Positions 33,848 to 41,746 of a stretch of DNA of 45,233 bases are shown piece by piece. This stretch comes from Pseudomonas sp. MWU16-30317 (GTDB lineage Bacteria; Pseudomonadota; Gammaproteobacteria; Pseudomonadales; Pseudomonadaceae): assembly GCF_020515695.1 (NCBI RefSeq), contig NZ_JAIWJA010000017.1, forward strand, positions 1 through 45,233, read 5' to 3'. The notes beneath the pieces are model-generated. The model saw nothing but the letters and a program-made list of their open reading frames with translations. It made no database searches and was not told the origin of the DNA. The position numbers and the translations under genes are program-made. Each line of letters begins with the position of its first letter. Within the stretch, counting starts at the first letter, position 1.

Positions 33848-34606
33848 TCAGTGCAGGATCTGATCAAGAAAATGTCGGGTGCGGGGGTTGACCGCACCGC
33901 CAAAAAAATCGGCGCTGCTGGCGTTTTCGATGATTTCGCCGCTTTCCATGAAGACGATGCGGTCCGCGGCGCGGCGGGCGAAACCCATCTCGTGGGTCAC
34001 CACCAGGCTGGTCATCCCCTCGCTCGACAGCTCGGCCATCACGTCGACCACTTCGCGGATCATCTCCGGGTCCAGGGCCGAAGTCGGTTCGTCGTAGAGC
34101 ATGACTTTGGGCTTCATGGCCAACGAGCGGGCGATGGCTACCCGTTGCTGCTGACCGCCGGAAATCTCGTCCGGGTAGGCGTCGGCCTTTTCCGGGATGC
34201 GCACCTTGCCGAGCAACTCGAGCGCTATGTCATGGGCGTCGGCGCGGCTCATGCCCAATACCTGGATGGGCGCGAGCATGATGTTTTCCACCACCGAGAG
34301 ATGGGAGAACAGTTCGAAGTTCTGAAACACCATGCCGATATCCCGGCGCAGCAGATGGACGTTGCGCTTGTCGTAGTCAATGCGCCGACCTTCGAAAAAC
34401 AGGTCGCCGCCATCGGCAGGCTCGAGCTGATTGACGCAGCGCAGCAACGTGGATTTGCCTGATCCGGAAGGCCCGATGATCACTACGGTCTCGCCGGTCT
34501 GGACATTCAGCGAACAGTTTTTCAGTACCTTGAATGGCCCGTAGCTTTTGTCGATACCGATGAGTTCCAGCAGCGGTTTGGCGTTGGCCGAGAAATTCTT
34601 TTGCAT
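33848..34606 (-). CDS. Polar amino acid ABC transporter ATPase
   Basis: A 252-residue GlnQ/HisP-type ATPase. It has Walker A GPSGSGKST, the Q-loop IGMVFQNFELFSH, the signature ISGGQQQR, Walker B VMLYDEPTSALDPE and the switch SLVVTHEMGFA. The N-terminus MQKNFSANAKPLLEL is a short extension. It drives import through the permease encoded 28 bp upstream and belongs to operon C. It is distinct from the ATPase at 19060 (no insert before the Q-loop), so the two transport systems are not a recent duplication. Confidence 0.94.
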   Translation of the reverse strand: MQKNFSANAKPLLELIGIDKSYGPFKVLKNCSLNVQTGETVVIIGPSGSGKSTLLRCVNQLEPADGGDLFFEGRRIDYDKRNVHLLRRDIGMVFQNFELFSHLSVVENIMLAPIQVLGMSRADAHDIALELLGKVRIPEKADAYPDEISGGQQQRVAIARSLAMKPKVMLYDEPTSALDPEMIREVVDVMAELSSEGMTSLVVTHEMGFARRAADRIVFMESGEIIENASSADFFGGAVNPRTRHFLDQILH

Positions 34607-34634
34607 GTGCGATTGCTCCTGGCAAGCAGTGGCC

Positions 34635-35360
34635 CTAACGAACGGCGGCGCCGCGTGAAGTGCCGAGCATGCGTTCCGTGAGGCTGGTGCGCGGGCCTTT
34701 GCGACGTCGTTTGGGATCGAGCTTGCGTTCGATCAGCGCCTGAACGCCCATGAACAGGGTGGTGAGGATCAGGTAGTAGATCCCTGCGGCAGTAAGGGCC
34801 TCGAAATAGCGAAAGTTCGCGCTCGCGGTCTGGTTGGCCACCAGCATCAGCTCTTCCACCGCCACCACCGAGACCAGCGCGCTGAGCTTGAGCATGCCGA
34901 CCATCTGATTGCCGATGGGCGGCAGAATCATCCGCGTGGCTTGCGGGATCACCACATGGCGCAACACCGCAAAGGGCTTCATGCCCAGTGCCAGGGCGGC
35001 AGTGCGCTGGCCTTTTTTCACGGCCTGCATGCCGGAACGAATGATTTCGGCCATGTAGGCACCTTCGTTGAGCGACAAGGCCAATACCGCACTGACCATG
35101 GCCGACAGGCGAATGCCGAAGGTGGGCAAAACGTTGTAGATGAAGATGATCTGGAACAAGACTGGCGTGCCGCGAAACAACCACAGATACATCAGCGCCA
35201 GCGTGCGCCCCAGGCGCGTCTGGCTGTCTTGCAGCAGGGCGATGACAACGCCGACCGCGACGCCGAACACCAGCGAGTACAGGGTGATGAGCAGCGTCGT
35301 CACGGCCCCGTGGAAAAACGCCGCAGAGATGAAATATTGCCAAACCAGTTCAAGCGACAT
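34635..35360 (-). CDS. Polar amino acid ABC transporter permease
   Basis: A 241-residue HisMQ-type permease with about five hydrophobic helices. It has LFRGTPVLFQIIFIYNVLP, EGAYMAEIIRSGMQAVKKGQ and LGMKPFAVLRHVVIPQATRM (EAA loop), and a long basic tail (KLDPKRRRKGPRTSL) in the cytoplasm. It pairs with the ATPase downstream and the binding protein upstream. Only one permease gene is present, so a homodimer is expected. Confidence 0.94.
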   Translation of the reverse strand: MSLELVWQYFISAAFFHGAVTTLLITLYSLVFGVAVGVVIALLQDSQTRLGRTLALMYLWLFRGTPVLFQIIFIYNVLPTFGIRLSAMVSAVLALSLNEGAYMAEIIRSGMQAVKKGQRTAALALGMKPFAVLRHVVIPQATRMILPPIGNQMVGMLKLSALVSVVAVEELMLVANQTASANFRYFEALTAAGIYYLILTTLFMGVQALIERKLDPKRRRKGPRTSLTERMLGTSRGAAVR

Positions 35361-35429
35361 GATCGGTCCTCAATTGCAGTTGCCTGGCGCTGAAGCCTTG
35401 CAGCGCCGTGGCCTCTCGATGGTCAGGCA

Positions 35430-36248
35430 TCAGTCGAACAGTGAAACCGTTGCAGGAAACTTCCATTTCTCGATGATCTGTTTGTAGGTACCGTCGGCAA
35501 CCAGCTGCTTGAGCGCGACCTGCAGCGCATCGCTCATGCTGGTGTTGCCCTTGGCCACGGCCATGCCGATGCGGGTCTCGGATTCGAACTCGGGGCCAGC
35601 CGTCTTGTAGACGCCAGGCACATCTCGCAGCATCTGCACCACGCCGGGGGTGGAATCGAACGTGGCATCGGCGCGGCCCTGGCGCAGGCTGAGCGCCGAG
35701 GCTTGGGCGGTGGGCAGGGTCTGTACCGTGACCGGATTCAGCCCGGCATCGCGACAGCGCTTGTCGTCCTGGCGGGCGTAGGTTTCTTCAATACCGCCCA
35801 GCGTCACGGCGATGGTCTTGCCGCACAGCGAATTGTCGCGACCGGTAATCTTCGCGGGGTTGTCCTGAGTGACCACCACCTGATTGCCAATGCGCAAATA
35901 AGGGACGAAGTCGACCTGTGCGGCCCGCGCCTCGTTCATGTACATCGCCGAGTTGATGAGGTCTACGCGCTTGCCTTGCAGTGCCGGGATCAGGCCCTGG
36001 AACTCCATGTTCATGGCCGTCGGCTTGAGTGCCATGACCTTGCCGAGGGCCTCGATCAGATCGATGTCAAAACCGCTGAGCTTGCCGTCGGCCTGGAACT
36101 CGAATGGCGCAAAAGTCGCCGCAGTGCCATAAGTGAGCTGACCTGGAGTCATGACCGGAGCTGAACTGGCGGCGTTGACCCACGGGGCGGCGAGGAGGGC
36201 GATCATCAGGGTGATGGGGCGCAGGCTGATGCGTGAGGGTGTCATCAT
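35430..36248 (-). CDS. Amino acid ABC transporter periplasmic binding protein
   Basis: A 272-residue family-3 binding protein. A signal peptide occupies about 1-30 (RPITLMIALLAAPWVNAASS). The mature part has YGTAATFAPFEFQADGKLSG, FDIDLIEALGK, DLINSAMYMNEARAAQVDF and a C-terminal VADGTYKQIIEKWKFP. Two cysteines (LCGKTI and RCRDAG) probably form a disulfide. ATG codons at 36248 and 36245 are adjacent; either can serve. It lies at the head of the transport part of operon C, after a 217-bp gap carrying a palindrome. Ligand: amino acid or derivative, not predictable. Confidence 0.94.
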   Translation of the reverse strand: MMTPSRISLRPITLMIALLAAPWVNAASSAPVMTPGQLTYGTAATFAPFEFQADGKLSGFDIDLIEALGKVMALKPTAMNMEFQGLIPALQGKRVDLINSAMYMNEARAAQVDFVPYLRIGNQVVVTQDNPAKITGRDNSLCGKTIAVTLGGIEETYARQDDKRCRDAGLNPVTVQTLPTAQASALSLRQGRADATFDSTPGVVQMLRDVPGVYKTAGPEFESETRIGMAVAKGNTSMSDALQVALKQLVADGTYKQIIEKWKFPATVSLFD

Positions 36249-36465
36249 GAATAACTCCAAAACTATGGGTGTATTGCACGAGTTGTGTCAACAAGTGCAA
36301 ATTATCCGGCAGTTGCAGTGAGCCCTTGAGGGGCATGCCGCTCTGTAATGATGCAGCGGGTGCGACTTGCGGCGTTTTTAGCAGGAGGGGTGATGCCTAA
36401 TCAGGCGTCAAGGTTGTGCAGCAATATGCATTCCATGTTCTGGCTGTTTTATCCGATGGGGTATT
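36249..36465 (-). promoter_or_regulatory. Leader of the ABC/hydrolase genes with a 27-bp dyad
   Basis: This 217-bp gap has no gene. At 36274-36300 TTGCAC and GTGCAA form the outer arms and TTG/CAA the inner arms of an interrupted palindrome, 26 bp upstream of the binding-protein start. The position suits an operator over a promoter for the binding protein and the five genes after it, which would let them be expressed apart from the amidotransferase gene upstream. Confidence 0.5.
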
Positions 36466-37695
36466 TCAGGGGCCTGCGACCTGACGCCTCATGCTGTCCT
36501 TCGCCAAGGCCGAAAGGAGAAACGCTTCGATCAACGGATGTGCATTGTCACTTCGTGAGCCAAGTTCCGGATGGCCTTGCATGCCCTTGTAGAAGGGGTG
36601 CTGTGGCCAGTCGATAGCATCGATGATGTGCCCACTGAGATCGGTTGCGGTGATTTCCAGGCCAACGATTCGCAGCGGTTCAATCAGGGCGGGGTCAAGC
36701 ATGAACCGGTGGTTGCAGCGAATCTCGCGGTGCTCACCGAACTGCCGTTCAAGCGCGCTGTTCGCAAAGCTCAGCGTGTGGCTCCCCAGCCGATGCGTCG
36801 GCAAACCCGGTGTGCCGGCCATTGGCGTAAAGCTTTTGCTGGGCGCATCGGGCGCTGCCTCAGCCATATTGACCTGCTCGAGCCCGGGGCAAGACTGCGC
36901 CAATGCGGTGGTCATCGATTGCATGCCCAGGCACAGCCCCAAGGTCGGGGTCATCGTGCGCAGGCCGTGTCGCGCCGCTTCGATTTGCCCCGGCACGTTG
37001 CGCATGTCCGAGCCACCTGGCAGAACGATGCCGGCCGCTTCAGCCAGCTCCGAGGGCTGCAGATGCTGTGGCGCAACGAACCGCACCCGCAGATCGATCT
37101 GCGTGGCCTGCGCGGCGTCGCCCAGCGCTGCCAGCGTGGCAGGGTAAATGTCGGTCTGATCGGATTGTGTGCCGATCAGTACGACGGTGAGCGTGGGTGT
37201 GCCCAGGGGGCTCTGCAGGCCATCTTGCGAGCGGCCCCAACGGCCGAAGGCATCGCGGGTCCAGGTTCCGTATTGCGAGGGCTGCTGTTGGGCCGTCTGC
37301 AGAACCCAGCGATCCTGCAGGCGGCGACCCTGCAGATGGACGACCGCCACCCCAGCCCGGTCGGCTTTATCGAGCAACTCGGCACGCAACGCTGCATTTT
37401 GGTACTCGGGATGCCACGGCACCACGACGGCACGCTGGGTTGCCATCTCGACTATTTGGTCGACACTGCTGACCGGCAGCACGTTATTGGCGGTGAGGCG
37501 CTCATACCAAAGCAGGCCGCTGGGCACCAGCGCGCCGGCGGCGGCAACCATCTGCACGGTGTCTGCCCCATGCTCGGGTCTGAACGCGACTGCGCAGTGC
37601 ATCAGCAGCGCGTCGTCCATGTGCGCGACGCTGGCCGCCAGGGCACCGAACAGGGCAGGGCTGGCATTGGAATGGGTGACCAGCGTGAGGGCCAT
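36466..37695 (-). CDS. CTP-synthase-like class I glutamine amidotransferase with an unrecognised N-terminal region
   Basis: A 409-residue protein. The C-terminal half (about 165-395) is a class I glutaminase domain closest in pattern to that of CTP synthase. It has VLPGGSDMRNVPGQIEAARH, the nucleophile C255 in LGLCLGMQS, CNHRFMLDP (like RHRYEVN) and the acid pair H375/E377 in GMQGHPELGS. The N-terminal 160 residues (ALFGALAASVAHMDD, GLLWYERLTANNVLPVSS, RAVVVPWHPEYQNAALRAEL) match no domain I know and have no Walker A, so the CTP synthase ligase domain is absent. It may feed ammonia to a partner or hydrolyse a gamma-glutamyl amide. It is first in operon C and divergent from lysR. The start at 37695 was chosen by position; upstream in-frame sequence is short. 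Confidence 0.8.
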   Translation of the reverse strand: MALTLVTHSNASPALFGALAASVAHMDDALLMHCAVAFRPEHGADTVQMVAAAGALVPSGLLWYERLTANNVLPVSSVDQIVEMATQRAVVVPWHPEYQNAALRAELLDKADRAGVAVVHLQGRRLQDRWVLQTAQQQPSQYGTWTRDAFGRWGRSQDGLQSPLGTPTLTVVLIGTQSDQTDIYPATLAALGDAAQATQIDLRVRFVAPQHLQPSELAEAAGIVLPGGSDMRNVPGQIEAARHGLRTMTPTLGLCLGMQSMTTALAQSCPGLEQVNMAEAAPDAPSKSFTPMAGTPGLPTHRLGSHTLSFANSALERQFGEHREIRCNHRFMLDPALIEPLRIVGLEITATDLSGHIIDAIDWPQHPFYKGMQGHPELGSRSDNAHPLIEAFLLSALAKDSMRRQVAGP

Positions 37696-37808
37696 CGAGG
37701 GTCTCCGTTGGGGCGCGCACGGGCGCAACGTTGCGATGCAATCAAGAGTGTCCCTTTAACGCCGATAGAGATAGCCTGTATTTTTTGTTTCAATCAAAAG
37801 AATTTCTT

Positions 37809-38666
37809 ATGGACAGTCGATACCTGAAAAGCCTGCTGGCCGTGATCGAATGCGGCTCCATCGCCGATGCTGCGCGCGCGGAGGGTCTGACTGCCGCGGC
37901 GGTCAGTCAACGCATCCAAGTGCTTGAACGCTCGCTGGGGTTCGCGCTGTTATCACGCGTGGGGCATTCGGCCAAACCCACCGAAGCCTGCGTGGCGCTG
38001 CTGCCACGCGCCCGCCATATTGTCAGTGAGGTGCAGTTGCTGGCCGGCGATGCCGATTTGAGCGGCATGACCGGTTCCCTGCGCATCGGTGCCATTTCCA
38101 CCATGCTCACAGGATTGCTGCCCAGCGCCTTGCTGGAACTGAGTCGACAGGCCCCCGGTATCCAGACCTCGATTCTTCCCGGCACGTCACGCTCGCTGTA
38201 TGCGGCCCTGCAGAACGGCGAGCTCGATGCGGCGATCATCGTCGCGCCACCGTTCGAGCCCCCGAAGATGTTTCGCGTGGCGCTACTCCACCGGGAGAAG
38301 CTGGTACTGGCGTCCAAAGCGTTGCCCGCCAACGGGATTGCCAACGTGTTGCAGGCCCATCCTTATATCTGCTACGAGCCGAGGTCCTGGGGTGGTTTGC
38401 ATGCCGAACGCTACCTCAACGACAACGGTCTGGCGCTCAAGCCGCTGTTCAGCCTCGACGGCCTGGAGGCGATTGCCATGCTGGTGGCAGACGGCGTGGG
38501 TGCCAGTCTGGTCCCTCAATGGGCGGGGCTGGATCGGCTGGCCCAGGACTTCAACATTACTCCGGTGGGTGAAGGCTATGACCGCCAGATCGTGTTGATC
38601 ATGCTGGCCCATACCGACCGGCCACGTATGCTTGAGGCTTTGCTGCAATCGTTGGCTAAACGCTGA
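37809..38666 (+). CDS. LysR-family regulator
   Basis: A 285-residue LysR regulator. The winged helix (1-60) is MDSRYLKSLLAVIECGSIAD, then AARAEGLTAAAVSQRIQVLE and RSLGFALLSRV. The effector domain (about 88-285) has two Rossmann-like lobes (GSLRIGAISTMLTGLLPSAL, GELDAAIIVAPPFEPP, LVADGVGASLVPQW). It diverges from operon C with 113 bp between. An AT-rich patch with TTTCAATCAAAAGAAT just before its start could hold the T-N11-A site, so it is the likely activator of operon C and repressor of itself. The longer upstream frame is rejected because residues before MDSRY are not family-like. Confidence 0.93.
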   Translation: MDSRYLKSLLAVIECGSIADAARAEGLTAAAVSQRIQVLERSLGFALLSRVGHSAKPTEACVALLPRARHIVSEVQLLAGDADLSGMTGSLRIGAISTMLTGLLPSALLELSRQAPGIQTSILPGTSRSLYAALQNGELDAAIIVAPPFEPPKMFRVALLHREKLVLASKALPANGIANVLQAHPYICYEPRSWGGLHAERYLNDNGLALKPLFSLDGLEAIAMLVADGVGASLVPQWAGLDRLAQDFNITPVGEGYDRQIVLIMLAHTDRPRMLEALLQSLAKR

Positions 38667-38753
38667 GGAGCTGGCGGGTTTTGGATCGAGGTGGTTCTGC
38701 TTTCGAGCCGGCCTTGGGATCGCTCCCCCGCCAGTGGCCCTGAGCCCAAGCCC

Positions 38754-39458
38754 TTAACGGGAGGTATAACTCAGCTGCCAGCGCCGCGGGACTTGGGTAA
38801 AAGTGATGCCTAGCACCAACGCGAACACGCCGCTGACCCACAGTGCACGCAAACCAAGGTGGTTTTGCAATGTCGCACCGACTATCGCCCCTATCAACAT
38901 TCCCGACCATGGCACAAGCTGTACGCGCCACCCTAGAGGCCGTTCTCCCGTCAACCATCCGCCAAGCCCCCGGCCAAATCTGGAAAGCGCACCCGTGACA
39001 TAGGTGACACCGATCGGCAAGCCATTGACTTGTTCTACGGCGGCATTGAGCGCGCCCATGGCAAGAATGGTGGTGAACAGCGAGAGCGCTTGCGGCGCCA
39101 GTGTTGAAAGTGCTGCGGTGCAGAGCAGGGCTGCGATACATAGCATCAAGGGCCAGGCGCGTCGGCCGGTTGTTCGACTGATGACCACCCCAACCGAGTT
39201 ACCCATCACGAATGTGATGACCACCAGTACCAAGTGCAGGATCGCGCGCCAATTGCCTTCACTGACCTCGACTGCCAGGCGCGTGGTATTTCCACTCATG
39301 AACGAGACAAAATCCCCCGTCGCCATGAATCCGATGGCATCCGTCATGCCCGATAGCATGCTGAGTGCGGCGACAAGAAACAGGCCGATCCGGCCTCGCC
39401 ATATTCGTGCACGGGCAAGGCGTTGATTATTGAAGATCCTGCGAGGCTTGGGCAGCAT
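38754..39458 (-). CDS. DUF1275 (YoaK-type) membrane protein
   Basis: A 234-residue inner-membrane protein with about six hydrophobic helices. The family blocks are LSMLSGMTDAIGFMATGDFV followed by SFMSGNTTRLAV, ALNAAVEQVNGLPIGVTYVT, then GALSRFGRGLGGWL. The function of YoaK/DUF1275 proteins is not known; they are abundant in proteobacteria as single genes. It converges with lysR; the 87-bp gap has distant arms CTGGCGGG/CCCGCCAG that could pair. It marks the end of the catabolic district. No signal for regulation seen. Confidence 0.9.
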   Translation of the reverse strand: MLPKPRRIFNNQRLARARIWRGRIGLFLVAALSMLSGMTDAIGFMATGDFVSFMSGNTTRLAVEVSEGNWRAILHLVLVVITFVMGNSVGVVISRTTGRRAWPLMLCIAALLCTAALSTLAPQALSLFTTILAMGALNAAVEQVNGLPIGVTYVTGALSRFGRGLGGWLTGERPLGWRVQLVPWSGMLIGAIVGATLQNHLGLRALWVSGVFALVLGITFTQVPRRWQLSYTSR

Positions 39459-39559
39459 CGGATCGTTCCTGGTAAAGGGATGGCAGGGCGCCGTTGTCGA
39501 TTTATATCACCTTAAGCTCAGTCCCCAGCAGACGGTAACCGCTACAGGGTGCATGATGC

Positions 39560-40072
39560 TTGTCATCGTCGTCCCCGGAGCACCACCACCGTGGAATTCA
39601 AGAATTACTATCAGATTCAGTTTCGGAGGAGCGAAAGCGGAAGTACTGCGAAGATCTGCTCGAAGACCAGAAGACAGGCCCAAACCGTTTTGTGCTCAAT
39701 CACGGGGGCTATGTGAGCTTAAACGAGGTGTATCCGCGCAAGTACTTTGCCTTACAGGTGGAGCTATACCACCTCTTAGCGAGTTTTCACGCCCGACGCA
39801 TAAATGCGGCTACTACATGGTTGGAATGCCGAGGACTGCTTGAACCGGTGCCTCGCAGAGTGCTCCGTCCGTACTCACCTGAGTGGTTTGCTTCTCTGCG
39901 CGAATGGGACCCGAGACAGGCGGCTATGACGGAAGCTGGAATCACAGTGGTGGGAGCCTCGGATGTATGCAGCATATGCGCAGATGATCCAGCCCGGGAT
40001 TATGTCTTTGTGATTGCTCCTCCGGCCGGGCTAGGAACAATTCGGCTCTGCGACGACTGTTTTGGCATCTAA
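39560..40072 (+). CDS. Hypothetical protein with C-terminal four-cysteine motif
   Basis: Up to 170 residues; not recognised. From about residue 20 the sequence looks coding: SEERKRKYCEDLLEDQKTG, NRFVLNHGGYVSLNEVYPRK, then YFALQVELYHLLASFHARRI. The last 40 residues carry VCSIC-x2-DP and LCDDCFGI, a CxxC...CxxC pair that should bind zinc. The start is doubtful: the only start codon in frame upstream is a TTG at 39560, and the first 15 residues (SSSSPEHHHRG) look non-coding, so the true N-terminus may have been lost. Base composition is lower in GC than the catabolic district. No neighbour explains it; it could be a stray toxin- or Rhs-linked orphan, but that is a guess. Confidence 0.55.
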   Translation: MSSSSPEHHHRGIQELLSDSVSEERKRKYCEDLLEDQKTGPNRFVLNHGGYVSLNEVYPRKYFALQVELYHLLASFHARRINAATTWLECRGLLEPVPRRVLRPYSPEWFASLREWDPRQAAMTEAGITVVGASDVCSICADDPARDYVFVIAPPAGLGTIRLCDDCFGI

Positions 40073-40145
40073 TCTATCGACCACCCCCTGGAACCGTTGT
40101 AGCCGAACATCATTTTCCGCCAGATTCCCCGCCGACTTCGGCCAA

Positions 40146-40177
40146 GCTGTGGATCGTCCGCGCCTGCGATCCACAGC
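40146..40177. repeat. Perfect 11-bp inverted repeat with 10-base loop
   Basis: GCTGTGGATCG (40146-40156) is exactly inverted as CGATCCACAGC (40167-40177). There is no T run on either side, so a terminator is unlikely. The surrounding 40073-40363 stretch has no gene. It could be a REP-like element or an old recombination or IS end. Confidence 0.7.
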
Positions 40178-40380
40178 GACGCATTCAAAGCTGCGCCGTT
40201 AACTTGATATTTAGTCGCCCCGGCATCCTGATTTAAAGGTTTTGGCGCCAAAGAGCGGATGTTCTTCTGGTCACGTGAGGGGGTTGTCGAAGGGCGGCAG
40301 CGTATGTGGGTTTCGTCGCGCGCAGCAAGGCCGGGGTTAAGACTGGACTTGCCCCTACCAAACCAGACACCAACTCCCCG

Positions 40381-41256
40381 TTAAATTGATGCTGCTGCCA
40401 AACGCCTAAACTCTCTCGGCGACCGATATTTCAAGGCGCTGTGAGGATGGTGCTCGTTGTAATGCTCGAAGGCAATCGTCAGATTGCGCAGCGCGGTTTC
40501 TCGATCCGGTTTAGGCATGTGCGCCACGTAATCACGCTTGATCGTCTTCACGAAGCCCTCTGCCATGCCGTTACTTTGCGGGCTGCGTACCGGTGTGGTC
40601 ACCGGCTGCAAGCCGATCTGGCGAGCAAACAGACGCGTCTGCTCGGCGATATAGGCCGAACCGTTATCGCTCAACCATTGGACGGGCGTGCTCGGTAGTT
40701 GATCGCCAAATCGCTTCTCCACGCTTTCCAACATCAAGTCTCGGATGTCGTCACCGCTGTAGCCCGTCGGGCTGGCGACCCAGCTGATGGCTTCGCGGTC
40801 ACAGCAGTCCAGGGCAAAAGTCACGCTCAACTTCGCACCGTCGTCGCAGCGAAACTCGAAGCCGTCCGAGCACCAGCGCGTATCGCTGGTCGTAACGGCA
40901 ATCCTGCCTTCATGCCGGCGCTGCACGCCTGGCTGTTTGATGCGGCGTTCCAGCAGCAGATTGTGATCGCGCATGACGCGGTGAACCCGCTTCACATTGA
41001 TCGGGGCCAGTGACTGGGCTTCACGCTCGCGGCGCAGCAACCCCCAAACACGACGGTAGCCATAGCTCGGCAACTCGCTGACTTGCCGCTTAACCTCAGC
41101 GACCAACTCCGTATCGTTCACGAGCCGACGTCGCCGTACTTTGGGCGATACCGATTGCTTGATTCGAACCGTTAATTGCGAGCGCGACACACCGAGACAT
41201 TCGCTGACCAGTTTCACTGGTCGTCCCCCGGCAACAAGGGTGAGTGCGCAATCCAT
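40381..41256 (-). CDS. IS3-family transposase OrfB (DDE integrase domain)
   Basis: This holds the catalytic part of the element, made in nature as an OrfAB fusion by -1 frameshifting in the overlap with orfA (41214-41256). The DDE triad is visible: first Asp in TSDTRWCSDGFEF, second in WLSDNGSAYIAEQ and Glu in NGMAEGFVKTIKRDY. An HTH-like RRVWGLLRREREAQ stretch precedes it. MDCALTLVAGGRPVKLVSEC is the usual OrfB N-terminus, so 41256 is a practical start; the frame is open further up to 41490. It ends TAA at 40381 inside the inverted repeat. No disruption seen, so the element may be active. Confidence 0.9.
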   Translation of the reverse strand: MDCALTLVAGGRPVKLVSECLGVSRSQLTVRIKQSVSPKVRRRRLVNDTELVAEVKRQVSELPSYGYRRVWGLLRREREAQSLAPINVKRVHRVMRDHNLLLERRIKQPGVQRRHEGRIAVTTSDTRWCSDGFEFRCDDGAKLSVTFALDCCDREAISWVASPTGYSGDDIRDLMLESVEKRFGDQLPSTPVQWLSDNGSAYIAEQTRLFARQIGLQPVTTPVRSPQSNGMAEGFVKTIKRDYVAHMPKPDRETALRNLTIAFEHYNEHHPHSALKYRSPREFRRLAAASI

Positions 41257-41606
41257 TTTCGCGACCGGGCGATCTCCACGGCCTCTTTGAGGACTTCGGC
41301 TTCCATCGTCTTCTTGCCCAGCATCCGTTGTAATTCGCGGATCTGCTTGAGCGCGTCGGTCAGTTCCGACGCAGGTACAACGGCCTCGCCAGCACTGACC
41401 GCCGACAAGCTCCCGTCTTGGTACAGCTTGCGCCACAGGAACAGTTGATTGGCATTGATGCCGTTGCGCCGGGCCACCACGGACACACAATGTCCGGGTT
41501 CAAGGCTCTCGCGAACCATGGCCAGCTTCTGGTCGGTGCTCCAGCGGCGTCGGCGTTCCTGTCCGAGTAGCTCGCCACCCTTATCGTTGCTGTTAGTCAT
41601 AAACAT
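41214..41606 (-). CDS. IS3-family OrfA (helix-turn-helix, leucine zipper)
   Basis: A 130-residue OrfA of IS2 type. It has RRRRWSTDQKLAMVRESLEP and VARRNGINANQLFLWRKLYQ (helix-turn-helix), then VVPASELTDALKQIRELQRM, LGKKTMEAEVLKEAVEIARS and WIAHSPLLPGDDQ, the typical coiled-coil tail and end. It binds the element ends and regulates transposition. ATGs at 41606 and 41600 both precede it. It overlaps OrfB by about 40 bp in the -1 frame, the arrangement needed for frameshift fusion. Confidence 0.93.
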   Translation of the reverse strand: MFMTNSNDKGGELLGQERRRRWSTDQKLAMVRESLEPGHCVSVVARRNGINANQLFLWRKLYQDGSLSAVSAGEAVVPASELTDALKQIRELQRMLGKKTMEAEVLKEAVEIARSRKWIAHSPLLPGDDQ

Positions 41607-41672
41607 ACCCGTTTGCCTATCCGTTATCTTAAGGGGGGAACGGTGTCCTGTCTTTCATGGGGCTCGTTCAGC

Positions 41673-41700
41673 GAGTGTTCGAATCACTCCGTCCCGACCA
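41673..41700 (+). tRNA. tRNA 3' fragment (T arm, acceptor strand, CCA); probable attachment-site remnant
   Basis: The T arm is complete: GAGTG (41673-41677), loop TTCGAAT, CACTC (41685-41689). It is followed by the acceptor strand CGTCCCG, discriminator A and encoded CCA (41698-41700). A 5' acceptor CGGGACG, D arm or anticodon arm cannot be found upstream, where the IS3 element ends 22 bp earlier. The acceptor CGGGACG/CGTCCCG would suit a proline tRNA, but identity is uncertain. A perfect terminator follows. Integrases of genomic islands use exactly this tRNA portion as the crossover site, leaving such a 3' copy at one end of the island. Confidence 0.75.
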
Positions 41701-41712
41701 TTTATTCTTAAC

Positions 41713-41746
41713 AAATCCAAGAGCTTAGCGGTTCTTGGATTTTTTT
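41713..41746 (+). terminator. Rho-independent terminator of the tRNA fragment
   Basis: AAATCCAAGA (41713-41722) pairs perfectly with TCTTGGATTT (41733-41742) around a ten-base loop, with a run of seven T from 41740. It lies 12 bp after the CCA end, the expected place for the tRNA gene's own terminator. So the fragment kept its natural downstream flank. Confidence 0.92.

Larger units (their letters stand above)
40364..41650 (-). mobile_element. Complete IS3-family insertion sequence, IS2 group
   Basis: The two overlapping transposase frames are flanked by imperfect terminal inverted repeats: GACACCAACTCCCCGTTAA at 40366-40384, which overlaps the orfB stop, and on the minus strand GGACACCGTTCCCCCCTTAA at 41648-41629. 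They share GACACC, TCCCC and TTAA. The element is about 1.29 kb, normal for the group. Exact tips and the 5-bp target duplication are uncertain. It is inserted just before the tRNA 3' fragment. Confidence 0.8.

Noticed and set aside
30398..36248. Classical ectoine degradation operon
   Set aside because: The M24 protein is of the right type, but there is no eutABC-type isomerase, dehydratase or cyclodeaminase, and no class III aminotransferase or semialdehyde dehydrogenase.
36571..37827. A 418-codon plus-strand frame opposite the amidotransferase gene
   Set aside because: It is antisense to a protein with an intact glutaminase triad and has no recognisable features.
40300..40363. The missing 5' half of the tRNA on the far side of the IS3 element
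   Set aside because: No CGGGACG acceptor, D arm or anticodon arm is present there, so the IS did not simply split a tRNA gene.
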